Shown piece by piece: positions 16,658 through 25,028 of a stretch of DNA of 64,000 nt (positions are counted from its first letter, which is position 1; every line of letters starts with the position of its first letter). The notes below the pieces were generated by a model, which was not told where the DNA came from, searched no databases, and was given only the letters and a program-made list of their open reading frames with translations. Position numbers and translations under genes: made by a program. This DNA comes from Paenibacillus_AB hodogayensis. Lineage in GTDB: Bacteria > Bacillota > Bacilli > Paenibacillales > NBRC-103111. Where the stretch lies: NCBI RefSeq assembly GCF_039536325.1, contig NZ_BAAAYO010000002.1:805095-869094 (forward strand). Direction: 5' to 3'.

Positions 16658-18157
16658 TCAGGAAATCCCTTTTATTCTATCTTGAATTCTTACCTCGGAT
16701 AGCTTCCTTACAATATCTTCAACAATATTATTTACTTGAACCTCTATTTTCTTTGAAACATCAATTGTAATTCCTCCGACAACAGATGTTTTATCAAACA
16801 TTCCTGGCAAAGCATCAGAGAACCAAACTGGTATGACCTCTCCATTAAAACGTTCTTTAAACTGTTCCGATTCATATTTAGTCCAAATTTTCCTAGGGTA
16901 GTTCTTTGAGGAAAGTACCAATATAAATCTGGCCTCACTTCTATAAATTGGACCTAAATATTCTTCGACATCCTCAGCTAGAATCCGATGTTGTTCATTT
17001 TTATCATAGAAAACTGAAATCTCTTCGCTACTTAATTTTTTAAACAGTTGATTAGCTACGTCCCTTTCTTCACCAGCAAACGATAAAGCTATATCATACA
17101 TTGTTGAAAAAGAAATATTAGGATACCCAATTTTCCTGGAAAAATTATTCCAATCCATATTTCTTAAATAAAACAAAAACTTTGGATCCTCAATTCCAAT
17201 AATATTTGAATTTGGATCGAAATGAATAACCTTTTCAAGTATCTGTTTTTTCTTTGTATAGAATTTAGATAAGTTACCTTTATCGACAACCTGACCAACA
17301 CTAGAACGGTGCTTGGGATTTGCTCTAATAGCTAGATCTAGTTCAAGAGTCCACTCTGAGTTCTTAGAAACCCAGTTAAGAATATGTAAGTATGGTGCAC
17401 GCCCCCCTCGACGAATCTTCGGCCCTGTTGCAAATATCCTAGCTATCTCTGCGAATGTCCGGTCTAGGTTTTCATAAACATTTTGTTTTATAAGTTCTAA
17501 ACTTACTGAAAGTCGCTTTGTATCTTCAACTTTTTCGCTTACCCCTGCTTGCAGACATAGTTCCTTACACAGTATTTGCGCAATATGAAAACTACCTTGA
17601 GCCGCTATTGAAATTTCTTCCTTTGTATCGATTTCCAAGTTCAATACTGTTTCTCCATTCGTAATCAACTTGAAAATTTGCTCAGGCAACGCTGGCTTAA
17701 ATCTTATAGTATCAATTCTATTATTAAGGTCATTTGCGAATTTTATCAAAGAATCCCCAGCTTTATTTATACCTACAATGACCATTTTTGTTTTTTCATC
17801 ATCTCTATCCGCAAGGATCTTCATATAATCCGCTAAAGACTCTTTTACACGGTCCTCTAATCTATGAAAGTCATCGACAATAACAATACCTTGAAAGCCT
17901 TAATGAGGTATATTCTCAATTCTCTTTAAATGTTCTGGGTCTCTTGCAGTAAGTTCTAATACGGTATCTTCGAGTTGTAATTTCTCAATTGCCTTCTTTA
18001 TTCCTGATGTTTTCCCAATACCTGAAGGGCCCTCTACTACGAGCCCTTTACCTTTTGTTCTTAGGTATACGACTAATTTAGTAAATTCGTTTGGTTCTAC
18101 AAACGTATATTTGGGTACTCCGGAATCTTTAAAAACTTCTTCGACAAATGGACCCAC
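16658..18157 (-). pseudogene. P-loop ATPase-TIR defence gene interrupted by one in-frame stop
   Basis: Reads as one frame of 500 codons except for a TAA at 17900-17902. Before the stop: Walker A GPSGIGKT. After it, still in frame: Walker B GIVIVDDFHRL, an ATPase/sensor region, then a C-terminal TIR domain (about 375-490; YDIALSFAGEERD and the WTKYESEQFKER segment with the likely catalytic glutamate). Such ATPase-TIR proteins are usually NAD-consuming anti-phage effectors. The start is the GTG at 18157 with GGGAGGG upstream. A single GAA-to-TAA change would explain the stop. Readthrough, translation restart at 17824 or a sequencing error are alternatives. Confidence 0.75.
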
Positions 18158-18304
18158 TAATATGCCCTCCCGATGTTAACACTAAGTATAAAAATTAAAT
18201 AATTTTATCATACACCATATAATGTGCTAATTCCATACAATAAAAGTACAATATGGTCAGCTTCTTGTCGAATTAGTTTCATATTTATTTCACTAAAACA
18301 GCAA

Positions 18305-18472
18305 AAAGGGGCTGTCCCAAAAGTGTTCGCATCACATGGGAACGTCCCAATTTCCACACGAAAGGACCTCAAATTCCACTGTAAAGTGGGGGCTGAGGTC
18401 CTTTTTCTCGAGGAAAATTGGTTCTATGTGGGGCTCAGAAAATCACAAAATGACTTTTGGGACAGCCCCTTT
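18305..18472. mobile_element. 168-bp MITE-like element
   Basis: Perfect 20-bp terminal inverted repeats (AAAGGGGCTGTCCCAAAAGT at 18305-18324 and its complement at 18453-18472). An internal 11-bp stem lies at 18361-18371/18394-18404. There is no coding capacity. The GGGGCTGTCCCAAAAG end resembles IS1182-type insertion sequences, so it may be moved in trans. It sits 6 nt from site X2. Confidence 0.75.
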
Positions 18473-18478
18473 GGCTTA

Positions 18479-18508
18479 TGGAGGCGAACCGCGACTATGT
18501 AAATCCAC
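18479..18508 (-). repeat. ssrA-end-like site X2
   Basis: TGGAGGCGAA followed by a stretch sharing AAATCCAC with site X1 (about 24 of 30 identical). It is the boundary between the sugar-acid block and the TIR block. The MITE occupies the place where the other sites have a terminator. Confidence 0.5.
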
Positions 18509-18549
18509 TATACCTTTCTGAACAATTATCATCTTTTTGAAGCAAATTA

Positions 18550-18585
18550 AAAATTCCTCCCCAAAGACATTATCTTAGGGAGGAG
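18550..18585 (-). terminator. Terminator after the aldo/keto reductase gene
   Basis: Minus strand CTCCTCCC...GGGGAGG followed by AATTTTTAATTT. It ends the dehydratase/reductase transcript. Confidence 0.75.
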
Positions 18586-18644
18586 ATTATTGATCCGATT
18601 GCCGATGAATCACTTGACACATGCAGCTATCGTACGCCTATCCA

Positions 18645-19611
18645 TTAAGCAAATCGATTCGCTTCGGGATCGCCCCTATCATAGCCGAAGGCGTCAAGCG
18701 CCGGCCATAGTTCAGGGGCAATCGGGCAATTCGCGAGCTCCACCGTCTGGGCTACCCGTTCCGGTTTGCTCATGCCGACGACAGTGCTGGCGATACGCGG
18801 GTCGCGAAGCGAAAATTGAAGCGCAGCGGCGGCCAACGGCACATTAAATTCTTGGCACACTTTGGCGAACGAACGCGCTCTTTCCAATACGACCGACGAA
18901 GCTTCGCTATAGGCATAACGGCCGTATGCATCCGGACCTTTGGCCAAGATGCCGCTGCCATAAGGAGCGGCGTTGATGACGGCGACGCCCATGCGACTCG
19001 CGACATCAAGCAATGGCTCGTCTGCTCGATTGAGCAGCGTATAGCGGTTGTGGGTTTCCACAGCGGTAAATGCGCCCGTTTCTACATAACGAATGAGCAT
19101 ATCGATCGGTCCGCCGGAAATGCCGATGTGATCGATGACTCCCTCATCTTGAAGCTCTTGCAGGACTGCTAACGGCCCGCCGGGTCCCATGACATTCTCG
19201 AAGGTGGTATGTTCGGGATCGTGGATATAAACGTATTGCAGACGATCAAGTCCCAAGCGTTCGAGACTTTCTTCCACGGAACGTTTGATCTGTTCACCGC
19301 TGAAGTCGCCGGTCATCAAGTCGCGGTCGGCTTTGGTGGCCAGCACGTAGTCCGCCGGAAGTCCGCCATTCGCTTGAATGGCCTTGCCGATCCGCCGCTC
19401 GCTCTCACCTAAGCCATCAGGATGCAGCCGTATCCAGAAAGCTGATCGGGCTTTCAAAGGCGGTACGCAGCGTCACCAATGCTTGTTCTTCCGGTGTGCC
19501 ATATTGAAAGGTTTCCGGCATTTCCCCGAGCGGAGCGGCTCCAAGACATAGCGGCGTTACGAGCAGGCCGGTACTGCCAAGCGGCCTTTTGGTTAATAGT
19601 GTGTTCGACAT
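18645..19611 (-). pseudogene. Aldo/keto reductase (aldose 1-dehydrogenase type), frameshifted
   Basis: Two frames make one protein of about 321 residues. The N-terminal part (19611-19420) reads LGSTGLLVTPLCLGAAPLG to FLDTAAS; the C-terminal part (from about 19417) continues with GESERRIGKA to the end. Removing the C at 19418 (an extra G on the minus strand) restores FLDTAASYGLGESERR, the normal AKR active-site tyrosine region. Family members oxidise free sugars such as L-fucose or D-threo-aldoses with NAD(P). It lies 31 nt after the UxaA-type gene, so it was one operon. Either a broken gene or a sequencing slip. Confidence 0.8.
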
Positions 19612-19642
19612 TGTCCGGTCCTCGCTTTCATAGATGGCTGCA

Positions 19643-22345
19643 TTACAGCGATATGCCCAAAAAACCCCGCGTCAATTGGAAATCGATATTGCCTTGCTGA
19701 TAGAGACGCGGCGCATAAGTATGTTCCAAAACTTGTTTGCTGCGCTCGAGCATTTGATTTGCCCATGAGGCCGGGTTGCCCGAGAGCACCAAATCGACAT
19801 CTTGCTGATGTTTCTGCAACATGGCCTGTTCTGCCGTTATTTGTAGCATCGGGACGAAAGGATGCGTCTGCATCGGACGATTGCCGATCAGCGCGATCAC
19901 GATTTCCACGCCGGTCGCTGCGAGTCCCGTGACCGTCTCCACCCAATGCGTTGTCGGTGTCTCCATAATGTGGAATCCGTTACGGCGGACATGTTCCCCA
20001 TAGGCGATGGATGGCCGAACTTGAGATGCCGTAAATAGATGTTGACGGAATGAAGCTGCAGCAAGCAATCCGCTGTTTTCAGGAACGACGACCACGCCTC
20101 CTGCACCGACGATCATCTTGGTCAGCGCTGCCAGCTGCTCGCCGGCATCGTCGATAATGGCACCGTCGCTTACGATCCCGATACGCAGCCCTTCCAGTCC
20201 GACGGTCACCTTCTCCGCAGGCTCGGCCGCTGCCAATCGATCGGCGAACCAAGCTTCGACCTTCTCGCTCACCTTGGCGATTCCGCCGTCGAGCTGGATG
20301 CTGGCATAGCCGAGCCGGCTCGCATCAACGCCATTCACTTCCATCTGATGGCGCATATAATCGTTGTGCGTTTTCTCGCAGCCATGCTCCAGCAGCAAAC
20401 AATGCTCCACCATCGGGTGCGTGATGTAGCCGATCATCGTGCGGGCAAAAAGCGATTCGGCCGGCCCCCCCGAGGTGCCGCAGCCCTCCGTGTGCGCCAA
20501 TGCGACAAAGCCCGAGAGACCGGGCTGCCCTGCTCCTCGCCCGTTTAGTCGCTGCGTAATCATGCCCGCTACCTGTCCGGCGCAAAGGCTGGTCGGCACA
20601 ATCAAACCGATATTGTCACTGGACTGTCGGTCACGTTGCCGAGTGAAGGTAAATAGGATCGGGCTCGCCATCGGAATAGCATCATCTTGAATTTCGATTG
20701 GCGCTCCTGTCGGTGCGGGAGCGTGCAGCAACGTCTCCAGCTGGTTCGCATCGTTCTGCTGCCAGTTGCGCCAAATTTGTACCTGGGCATGGCCCGCTTT
20801 CTCTCCGACGCTTCGCTGGCCGGAGGCAATTCGGATCGCCAATTCGAATACCTCTTGTCCCATCTCATCCATCGGCTTGCCTTCTAGATATTGCCCCGCA
20901 TTCACATCCATATCGTTCGACAGCAATTGGAAGCGGCGAGTTGTCGTGACCACCTTGATCGTCGGCACATACGGGAAATTGGTTATCGAACCATTTCCCG
21001 TCGTAAAGAAGATCATGTTGCAGCCTGCGGCTACCTGTCCCGCGATGCTCTCCAGGTCATTTCCGGGGCTATCCATGAAATAGTAGCCGCCAGCCTTCAT
21101 GAGCTCTCCGTACTCGGTTGCAAAATCGATTCTCGTTGCGGGGTCTTTCTTCATTGCGGCGCCAATGGATTTGAGATAGATGTTGTACAACCCGCGATAC
21201 ATGTTACCGCCGGACGGATTACCTTCCGCGCTGGTGCCGTGCCAAGACGTCCGCTCCTTAAATCGATTCACAAGTTCCAGAAATTTGCGCGCGGTTTCCA
21301 CATTGCGCACTTTCGACAGGACATAGGGCTCCGCGCCAATCAATTCATCGGTTTCAGCCAGGCTGGCCGCGCCGCCGTAACGCACCAGTTCTTCCGAAAC
21401 CCAGCCGAGCAGCGGATTCGCGGATACGCCGGAAAAGGCGTCCGAACCGCCGCACTGCAAGCCGATTCGCAAGTGGCGAATGGATTCGGGCGTCCGCTGC
21501 ATCGCATTGACCGTTGGCAGCCACTCCCGTACTAGCGCTTCGCCTTTAACCAGTTCCTCTTCGAAGCTGCCCGCGAGCGATACGAACTTATGAAGCACTT
21601 CATCAATAGGGTAGCCGCGCTCGCGTGCATAAGCCTCCACCATCTTGTTCGTGACCGATTCATTGCCATAATCGACAAGCAATACCGCACCGACATTCGG
21701 GTTGATCATAAAACCGGCGAGCGTCCGCAGCAGCAAGTCCACGTTGTTCGGCATCGTAGTACCGCCCTCCGTATGAGCCGCGGGAACTATGCCGTCGATA
21801 TTCGAATAGTTCGCGCATTCGCCTTGCAGACGCGCGGCAAGCTTTTTCACATAGCTGCCCGTGTGCGAGGTGGTGCCAAGCAATACGATATAGTTGCGCG
21901 TACCGACCCCGCGATCTTCTTGGCGGCGATATCCCATAAAGGTGCGCGTCTCCGTATAAGCCGGTGATGCCGGAGCCGGCCGGAAGTTCTCCTCATCCAG
22001 GATATAAGGATGAACTTGATCCGCGAAATTGGGATCCGACGGCAGCACGAATGCCAACTTGCGTACATTGAGCGCTTCCAGAACTGTTTCGTTAATCACA
22101 TAATGGCCGGGATGAATCAGCTTAAGCGCCACGCCGAAAGGCAATTGCCACGAAAGCAGTTCTTCGCCAGGAGCAATCGCTTTTACCGCAAATCGATGGC
22201 CTTCCATAACCGTATAATCCAAGACGAAGGATTGGCTTTCGTACTGAATGACAGTACCGGAGTTCAATTGGCGAATCGCAACGGCGCAGTTATCCCCGGG
22301 CAAAGGAAGTCTGGCTACTTCTTCAAATTGGCAAACAACGTCCAT
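19643..22345 (-). CDS. UxaA/GarD-family sugar-acid dehydratase
   Basis: A 900-residue enzyme of the altronate/galactarate dehydratase family, with an N-terminal SAF-like part (about 1-100) and two UxaA-like regions. The first (about 135-570) has RGVGTRNYIVLLGTTS, CGGSDAFSGVSANP and TGNGSITNFP; the second (about 580-870) has a shorter related GLIVPTSLCAGQV...HTEGCG pattern. It probably removes water from an aldonic acid after the neighbouring aldose dehydrogenase and a lactonase. No lactonase, kinase or aldolase is nearby, so the pathway here is incomplete. GAGGGAGC precedes the ATG. Composition is closer to the core genome than the defence genes are. Confidence 0.8.
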   Translation of the reverse strand: MDVVCQFEEVARLPLPGDNCAVAIRQLNSGTVIQYESQSFVLDYTVMEGHRFAVKAIAPGEELLSWQLPFGVALKLIHPGHYVINETVLEALNVRKLAFVLPSDPNFADQVHPYILDEENFRPAPASPAYTETRTFMGYRRQEDRGVGTRNYIVLLGTTSHTGSYVKKLAARLQGECANYSNIDGIVPAAHTEGGTTMPNNVDLLLRTLAGFMINPNVGAVLLVDYGNESVTNKMVEAYARERGYPIDEVLHKFVSLAGSFEEELVKGEALVREWLPTVNAMQRTPESIRHLRIGLQCGGSDAFSGVSANPLLGWVSEELVRYGGAASLAETDELIGAEPYVLSKVRNVETARKFLELVNRFKERTSWHGTSAEGNPSGGNMYRGLYNIYLKSIGAAMKKDPATRIDFATEYGELMKAGGYYFMDSPGNDLESIAGQVAAGCNMIFFTTGNGSITNFPYVPTIKVVTTTRRFQLLSNDMDVNAGQYLEGKPMDEMGQEVFELAIRIASGQRSVGEKAGHAQVQIWRNWQQNDANQLETLLHAPAPTGAPIEIQDDAIPMASPILFTFTRQRDRQSSDNIGLIVPTSLCAGQVAGMITQRLNGRGAGQPGLSGFVALAHTEGCGTSGGPAESLFARTMIGYITHPMVEHCLLLEHGCEKTHNDYMRHQMEVNGVDASRLGYASIQLDGGIAKVSEKVEAWFADRLAAAEPAEKVTVGLEGLRIGIVSDGAIIDDAGEQLAALTKMIVGAGGVVVVPENSGLLAAASFRQHLFTASQVRPSIAYGEHVRRNGFHIMETPTTHWVETVTGLAATGVEIVIALIGNRPMQTHPFVPMLQITAEQAMLQKHQQDVDLVLSGNPASWANQMLERSKQVLEHTYAPRLYQQGNIDFQLTRGFLGISL

Positions 22346-22482
22346 CGATGATCAGCTCCCTCGACTTAAAATTTCCCTCAAAATCCATATTATAAGAATA
22401 CGCTTTCATATTATCGATGACTATAACGCCAACTTGCATAACAATTATATCACGAGCGCCACGTCCGGTTCGGCAATAATAA

Positions 22483-22759
22483 TAGAAAAAATAAGCAAGA
22501 ATCCACTACCTCATGCGGTAGTGGATCTACATGGTGGAGGCGAGGGAAGTATTGCAATCCTCATTGAACTTGCTCCAGATGCCCACTCCCCGATGCAGAT
22601 CGCAGCGGTTGATTTCAATTGCGTGCTCCCTGCGCTTCGCTCCGGTCCGCGCGATCGACCCCAATGTCCTCCTTCGGACAGGGCTTCTCCTCCCAAACCT
22701 CCTTGTATACGAATAAAGGCACTGACCAATGTTCGGTCAGTGCCTTTTTCGTACTAAAA
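22483..22759 (-). repeat. Repeat unit B with unrelated terminator at its outer edge
   Basis: Unit 22535-22759 (~225 bp) begins with TGGAGGCGAGGGAAG, carries the conserved body, and ends in the ssrA-type terminator GGCACTGACC/GGTCAGTGCC (22718-22744). Outside it lies a different hairpin, ATCCACTACC/GGTAGTGGAT (22501-22526), with a T-run on the minus strand, where the dehydratase block begins. Short ORFs across the unit appear only because the repeat has few stops. Confidence 0.85.
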
Positions 22760-22982
22760 TGGAGGCGAGGGGAGTATTGAAATCCTCATTGAACTTGCTC
22801 CAGACGCCCACTCCCCGATGCAGATCGCAGCGGTTGATTTCAATTGCGTGCTCCCTGCGCTTCGCACCGGTCCGCGCGATCGACCCCAATGTCCTCCTTC
22901 GGACAAGGCTTCTCCTCCCAAGCCTCCTTGGATACGAATAAAGGCACTGACCAATGTCGGTCAGTGCCTTTATCGTACTGGT
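22760..22982 (-). repeat. Repeat unit C
   Basis: A 223-bp near-identical copy of unit B in direct orientation. It starts TGGAGGCGAGGGGAG and ends with the terminator hairpin at 22943-22968. It holds the two conserved complementary pairs GGGGAGT/ACTCCCC and ATTGAAATC/GATTTCAAT. Confidence 0.85.
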
Positions 22983-23070
22983 ATGGAGGCGAGGGGATTT
23001 GAACCCCTGTCCGAAGATCACTCCATATGTGCTTCTACGGGTGTAGTCACAGTTTTGATGCCACCCAAGC
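22983..23070 (-). pseudogene. ssrA: Second ssrA 3' fragment (site D)
   Basis: About 88 nt matching the 3' end of tmRNA, including a perfect T-arm (GGGGATTTGAACCCC on the plus strand), the terminal acceptor strand and CTTCTACGGGTGTAGT. It diverges from the intact gene at several places, including ATCACTCCATATGTG against ATAACGCCACACAAG. It is therefore an ssrA end of separate origin, displaced or brought in by an insertion. It directly follows the Doc toxin gene. Confidence 0.8.
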
Positions 23071-23084
23071 AAACGCCCTATGAA

Positions 23085-23477
23085 TTATCTATCTGCAGAA
23101 AACTCTTTTAATATCCTTGCTGTAGCATCCATGGAATGAATTCCTTTTGCGATATCTACAATAAACTCCACAGCGTATTCGCGTTCCATCTTTAAATGTT
23201 TACCGTTAATTATTAGGAATGATTTAGTAACCAAATAGGCTGTACGTTTATTACCATTGTGGAAGCAATGATTCTTCACCAGAGACTCTAGTAGTGCCGC
23301 AGCTTTTTCAAATAAATCAGGATAAGCATCTTCTTCAAATATACTTTGTTGCGGTCTGTGTACCGCAGATTCTAGCCAGCCGTGATCCTTCACTCCTGAC
23401 TGATCTGCGTCGTTCATTTTTCGCATCATGAAATAGTGGGCTGAAATGACCTCTTCTTTAGTTAGGAATATAATCAT
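23085..23477 (-). CDS. Doc-type Fic-family toxin
   Basis: A 130-residue protein with the Fic/Doc motif HCFHNGNKRTAY at about residues 70-81; Doc toxins inactivate EF-Tu by phosphorylation. The N-terminal LTKEEVISAHYFMM and the GLES-like segment (HGWLESAVHRPQQS) are typical of Doc. The ATG starts one base after the stop of the AbrB-type antitoxin gene, so the two are translationally coupled. Together they form a toxin-antitoxin block between sites D and E, which could stabilise the island. Confidence 0.85.
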   Translation of the reverse strand: MIIFLTKEEVISAHYFMMRKMNDADQSGVKDHGWLESAVHRPQQSIFEEDAYPDLFEKAAALLESLVKNHCFHNGNKRTAYLVTKSFLIINGKHLKMEREYAVEFIVDIAKGIHSMDATARILKEFSADR

Positions 23478-23478
23478 T

Positions 23479-23772
23479 TCATCGGTCTCTTAAGTCTTCA
23501 AGAATACCTTCATCTTCTTCAAATACGTCAAAAAACGCTTCAAGAACCTCTGGCCTTACATTATCGGGGAGTTGATTTTGCCGAACCTTTTTTAAGACAA
23601 CTTCTCCGCGATCATTTTCCACAAATTCAATCTCATCGCCTTGAGAGACATTCAGCTTTTTAGCCAAAGTTTTTGGCAAGCTCACTCCAAGACTGTTACC
23701 CATTCGACCTATTTTTCGAGCATATCGCATCACATTCGATTTATCATTCGTCACCTTGACCACACCATTCAT
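23479..23772 (-). CDS. AbrB/MazE-type antitoxin
   Basis: A 97-residue protein with a SpoVT/AbrB swapped-hairpin domain at about 15-60 (RKIGRMGNSLGVSLPKTLAKK) and an acidic C-terminal tail (FFDVFEEDEGILED) that should bind and neutralise the toxin. The start was placed at 23772 because GAGAGGAG lies just before it; an ATG 11 codons upstream would put that site inside the gene. It is transcribed ahead of the Doc toxin. Pairing AbrB-type antitoxins with Doc toxins is a known variation on Phd-Doc. Confidence 0.85.
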   Translation of the reverse strand: MNGVVKVTNDKSNVMRYARKIGRMGNSLGVSLPKTLAKKLNVSQGDEIEFVENDRGEVVLKKVRQNQLPDNVRPEVLEAFFDVFEEDEGILEDLRDR

Positions 23773-23885
23773 TGTTATTCTCCTCTCTATAAGTATAATC
23801 CGCATTCCATCAGTTATACCTTATAACTGTAATAACTTTTATTATATATATACAGTCTACCAAATTCATCTAAAGAGATAAAGCA

Positions 23886-24147
23886 AAAACACCATCCTCA
23901 TGCGGATGGTGTTCATGGTGGTGAAGGCGAGGGGAGTATTGAAATCCTCATTGAACTTGCTCCAGATGCCCACTCCCCGATGCAGATCGCAGCGGTTGAT
24001 TTCAATTGCGTGCTCCCTACGCTTCGCTCCGGTCCGCGCGATCGACCCCAACGTCCTCCTTCGGACAGGGCTTCTCCTCCCAAGCCTCCTTGGATACGAA
24101 TAAAGGCACTGACCCATATTTCGGTCAGTGCCTTTATCGTAGTGGTA
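23886..24147 (-). repeat. Repeat unit E with its own terminator
   Basis: Unit 23922-24147 starts with the variant TGAAGGCGAGGGGAG and ends with the terminator at 24105-24132. Outside it is a separate terminator ACACCATCC/GGATGGTGT (23889-23912), whose CTCATGCGG loop resembles that of the hairpin outside unit B. This terminator stands upstream of the toxin-antitoxin block. Confidence 0.85.
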
Positions 24148-24373
24148 TGGAGGCGAGGGGAGTATTGAAATTCTCATTGAACTTGCTTCAGACGCCCACT
24201 CCCCGATGCAGATCGCAGCGGTTGATTTCAATTGCGTGCTCCCTACGCTTCGCTCCGGTCCGCGCGATCGACCCCAATGTCCTCCTTCGGACAGGGCCTC
24301 TCCTCCAAAGCCTCCTTGTGTACGAATAAAGGCACTGACCCATGTTCGGTCAGTGCCTTTATTCGTACTGGTA
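24148..24373 (-). repeat. Repeat unit F
   Basis: A 226-bp direct copy starting TGGAGGCGAGGGGAG and ending with the terminator hairpin at 24331-24357. It carries ATTGAAATT in place of ATTGAAATC, weakening one conserved pair to a G-T/G-U. Confidence 0.85.
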
Positions 24374-24595
24374 TGGAGGCGAGGGGAGTATTGAAATCCT
24401 CATTGAACTTGCTCCAGACGCCCACTCCCCGATGCAGATCGCAGCGGTTGATTTCAATTGCGTGCTCCCTGCGCTTCGCTCCGGTCCGCGCGATCGACCC
24501 CAATGTCCTCCTTCGGACAGGGCTTCTCCTCCCACCTCCTTGTATACGAAAAAGGCACTGACCCATGTTCGGTCAGTGCCTTTTTCGTATTTTGA
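24374..24595 (-). repeat. Repeat unit G, adjoining the intact ssrA
   Basis: A 222-bp copy whose terminator (24554-24580) is the terminator of the tmRNA gene itself. GGGGAGT (24383-24389) pairs with ACTCCCC (24424-24430), and ATTGAAATC (24390-24398) with GATTTCAAT (24450-24458). The interleaved order would fold as a pseudoknot. Confidence 0.85.
24549..24585 (-). terminator. tmRNA terminator
   Basis: Minus strand AAAAAGGCACTGACC, short loop, GGTCAGTGCCTTTTT, about 10 nt beyond the mature 3' end. The same stem recurs in all the complete repeat units. Confidence 0.9.
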
Positions 24596-24956
24596 TGGAG
24601 GCGAGGGGAGTCGAACCCCTGTCCGAAGATAACGCCACACAAGCTTCTACGGGTGTAGTTACAGCTTTGATGTCACCCTAGAGTCGTCCTGTAACCGACT
24701 ACCCTTTGGGTCAGCCTGATTGTCTTCTTCAGCACACCCCAGGCGGAGATGTGACAGCGTATCCCACTAGAGTTGAGCCCCTATCCCGCCACATGGGCGA
24801 TGGAAGGTAGGAGCACGCTCACAGGTTATTAAGCTGCGAAAGCGTAGGATTGTTGTTGTTTGCCAGTTAATTGGCGTTCGCGTTGATGAAGTGGACGCAG
24901 CCCCACTACCCGCTACTCATGCTCGAACTATCCCCGTCGAATCCAAGAACGCCCCC
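24596..24956 (-). ncRNA. ssrA: Transfer-messenger RNA (tmRNA)
   Basis: A 361-nt gene that rescues stalled ribosomes together with SmpB. The 5' end GGGGGCG pairs with the 3' CGCCTCC, followed by discriminator A; CCA is not encoded. The 3' T-arm reads GGGGTTCGACTCCCC. The tag frame after AACT is GGC AAA CAA CAA CAA TCC TAC GCT TTC GCA GCT then TAA TAA, giving GKQQQSYAFAA (plus the charged alanine). It is the right border of the island, and its last bases recur at nine other places. smpB lies about 200 nt upstream on the same strand. Confidence 0.95.
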
Positions 24957-25028
24957 GAGATCGGAAGTCTCGGCTTGCTGGCACGAGTGGCTTCGCTACA
25001 CGGCTTACGGTGCCGGATACCGACGATG

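Noticed and set aside
22535..24595. CRISPR array
   Set aside because: The repeat units are ~225 bp and nearly identical throughout, with no short repeat and unique spacers of even length.
22511..24642. Many 60-110-codon ORFs on both strands across the ssrA-linked repeats
   Set aside because: All derive from the same repeated non-coding unit; they span terminator hairpins, have no ribosome sites and run in several frames at once.
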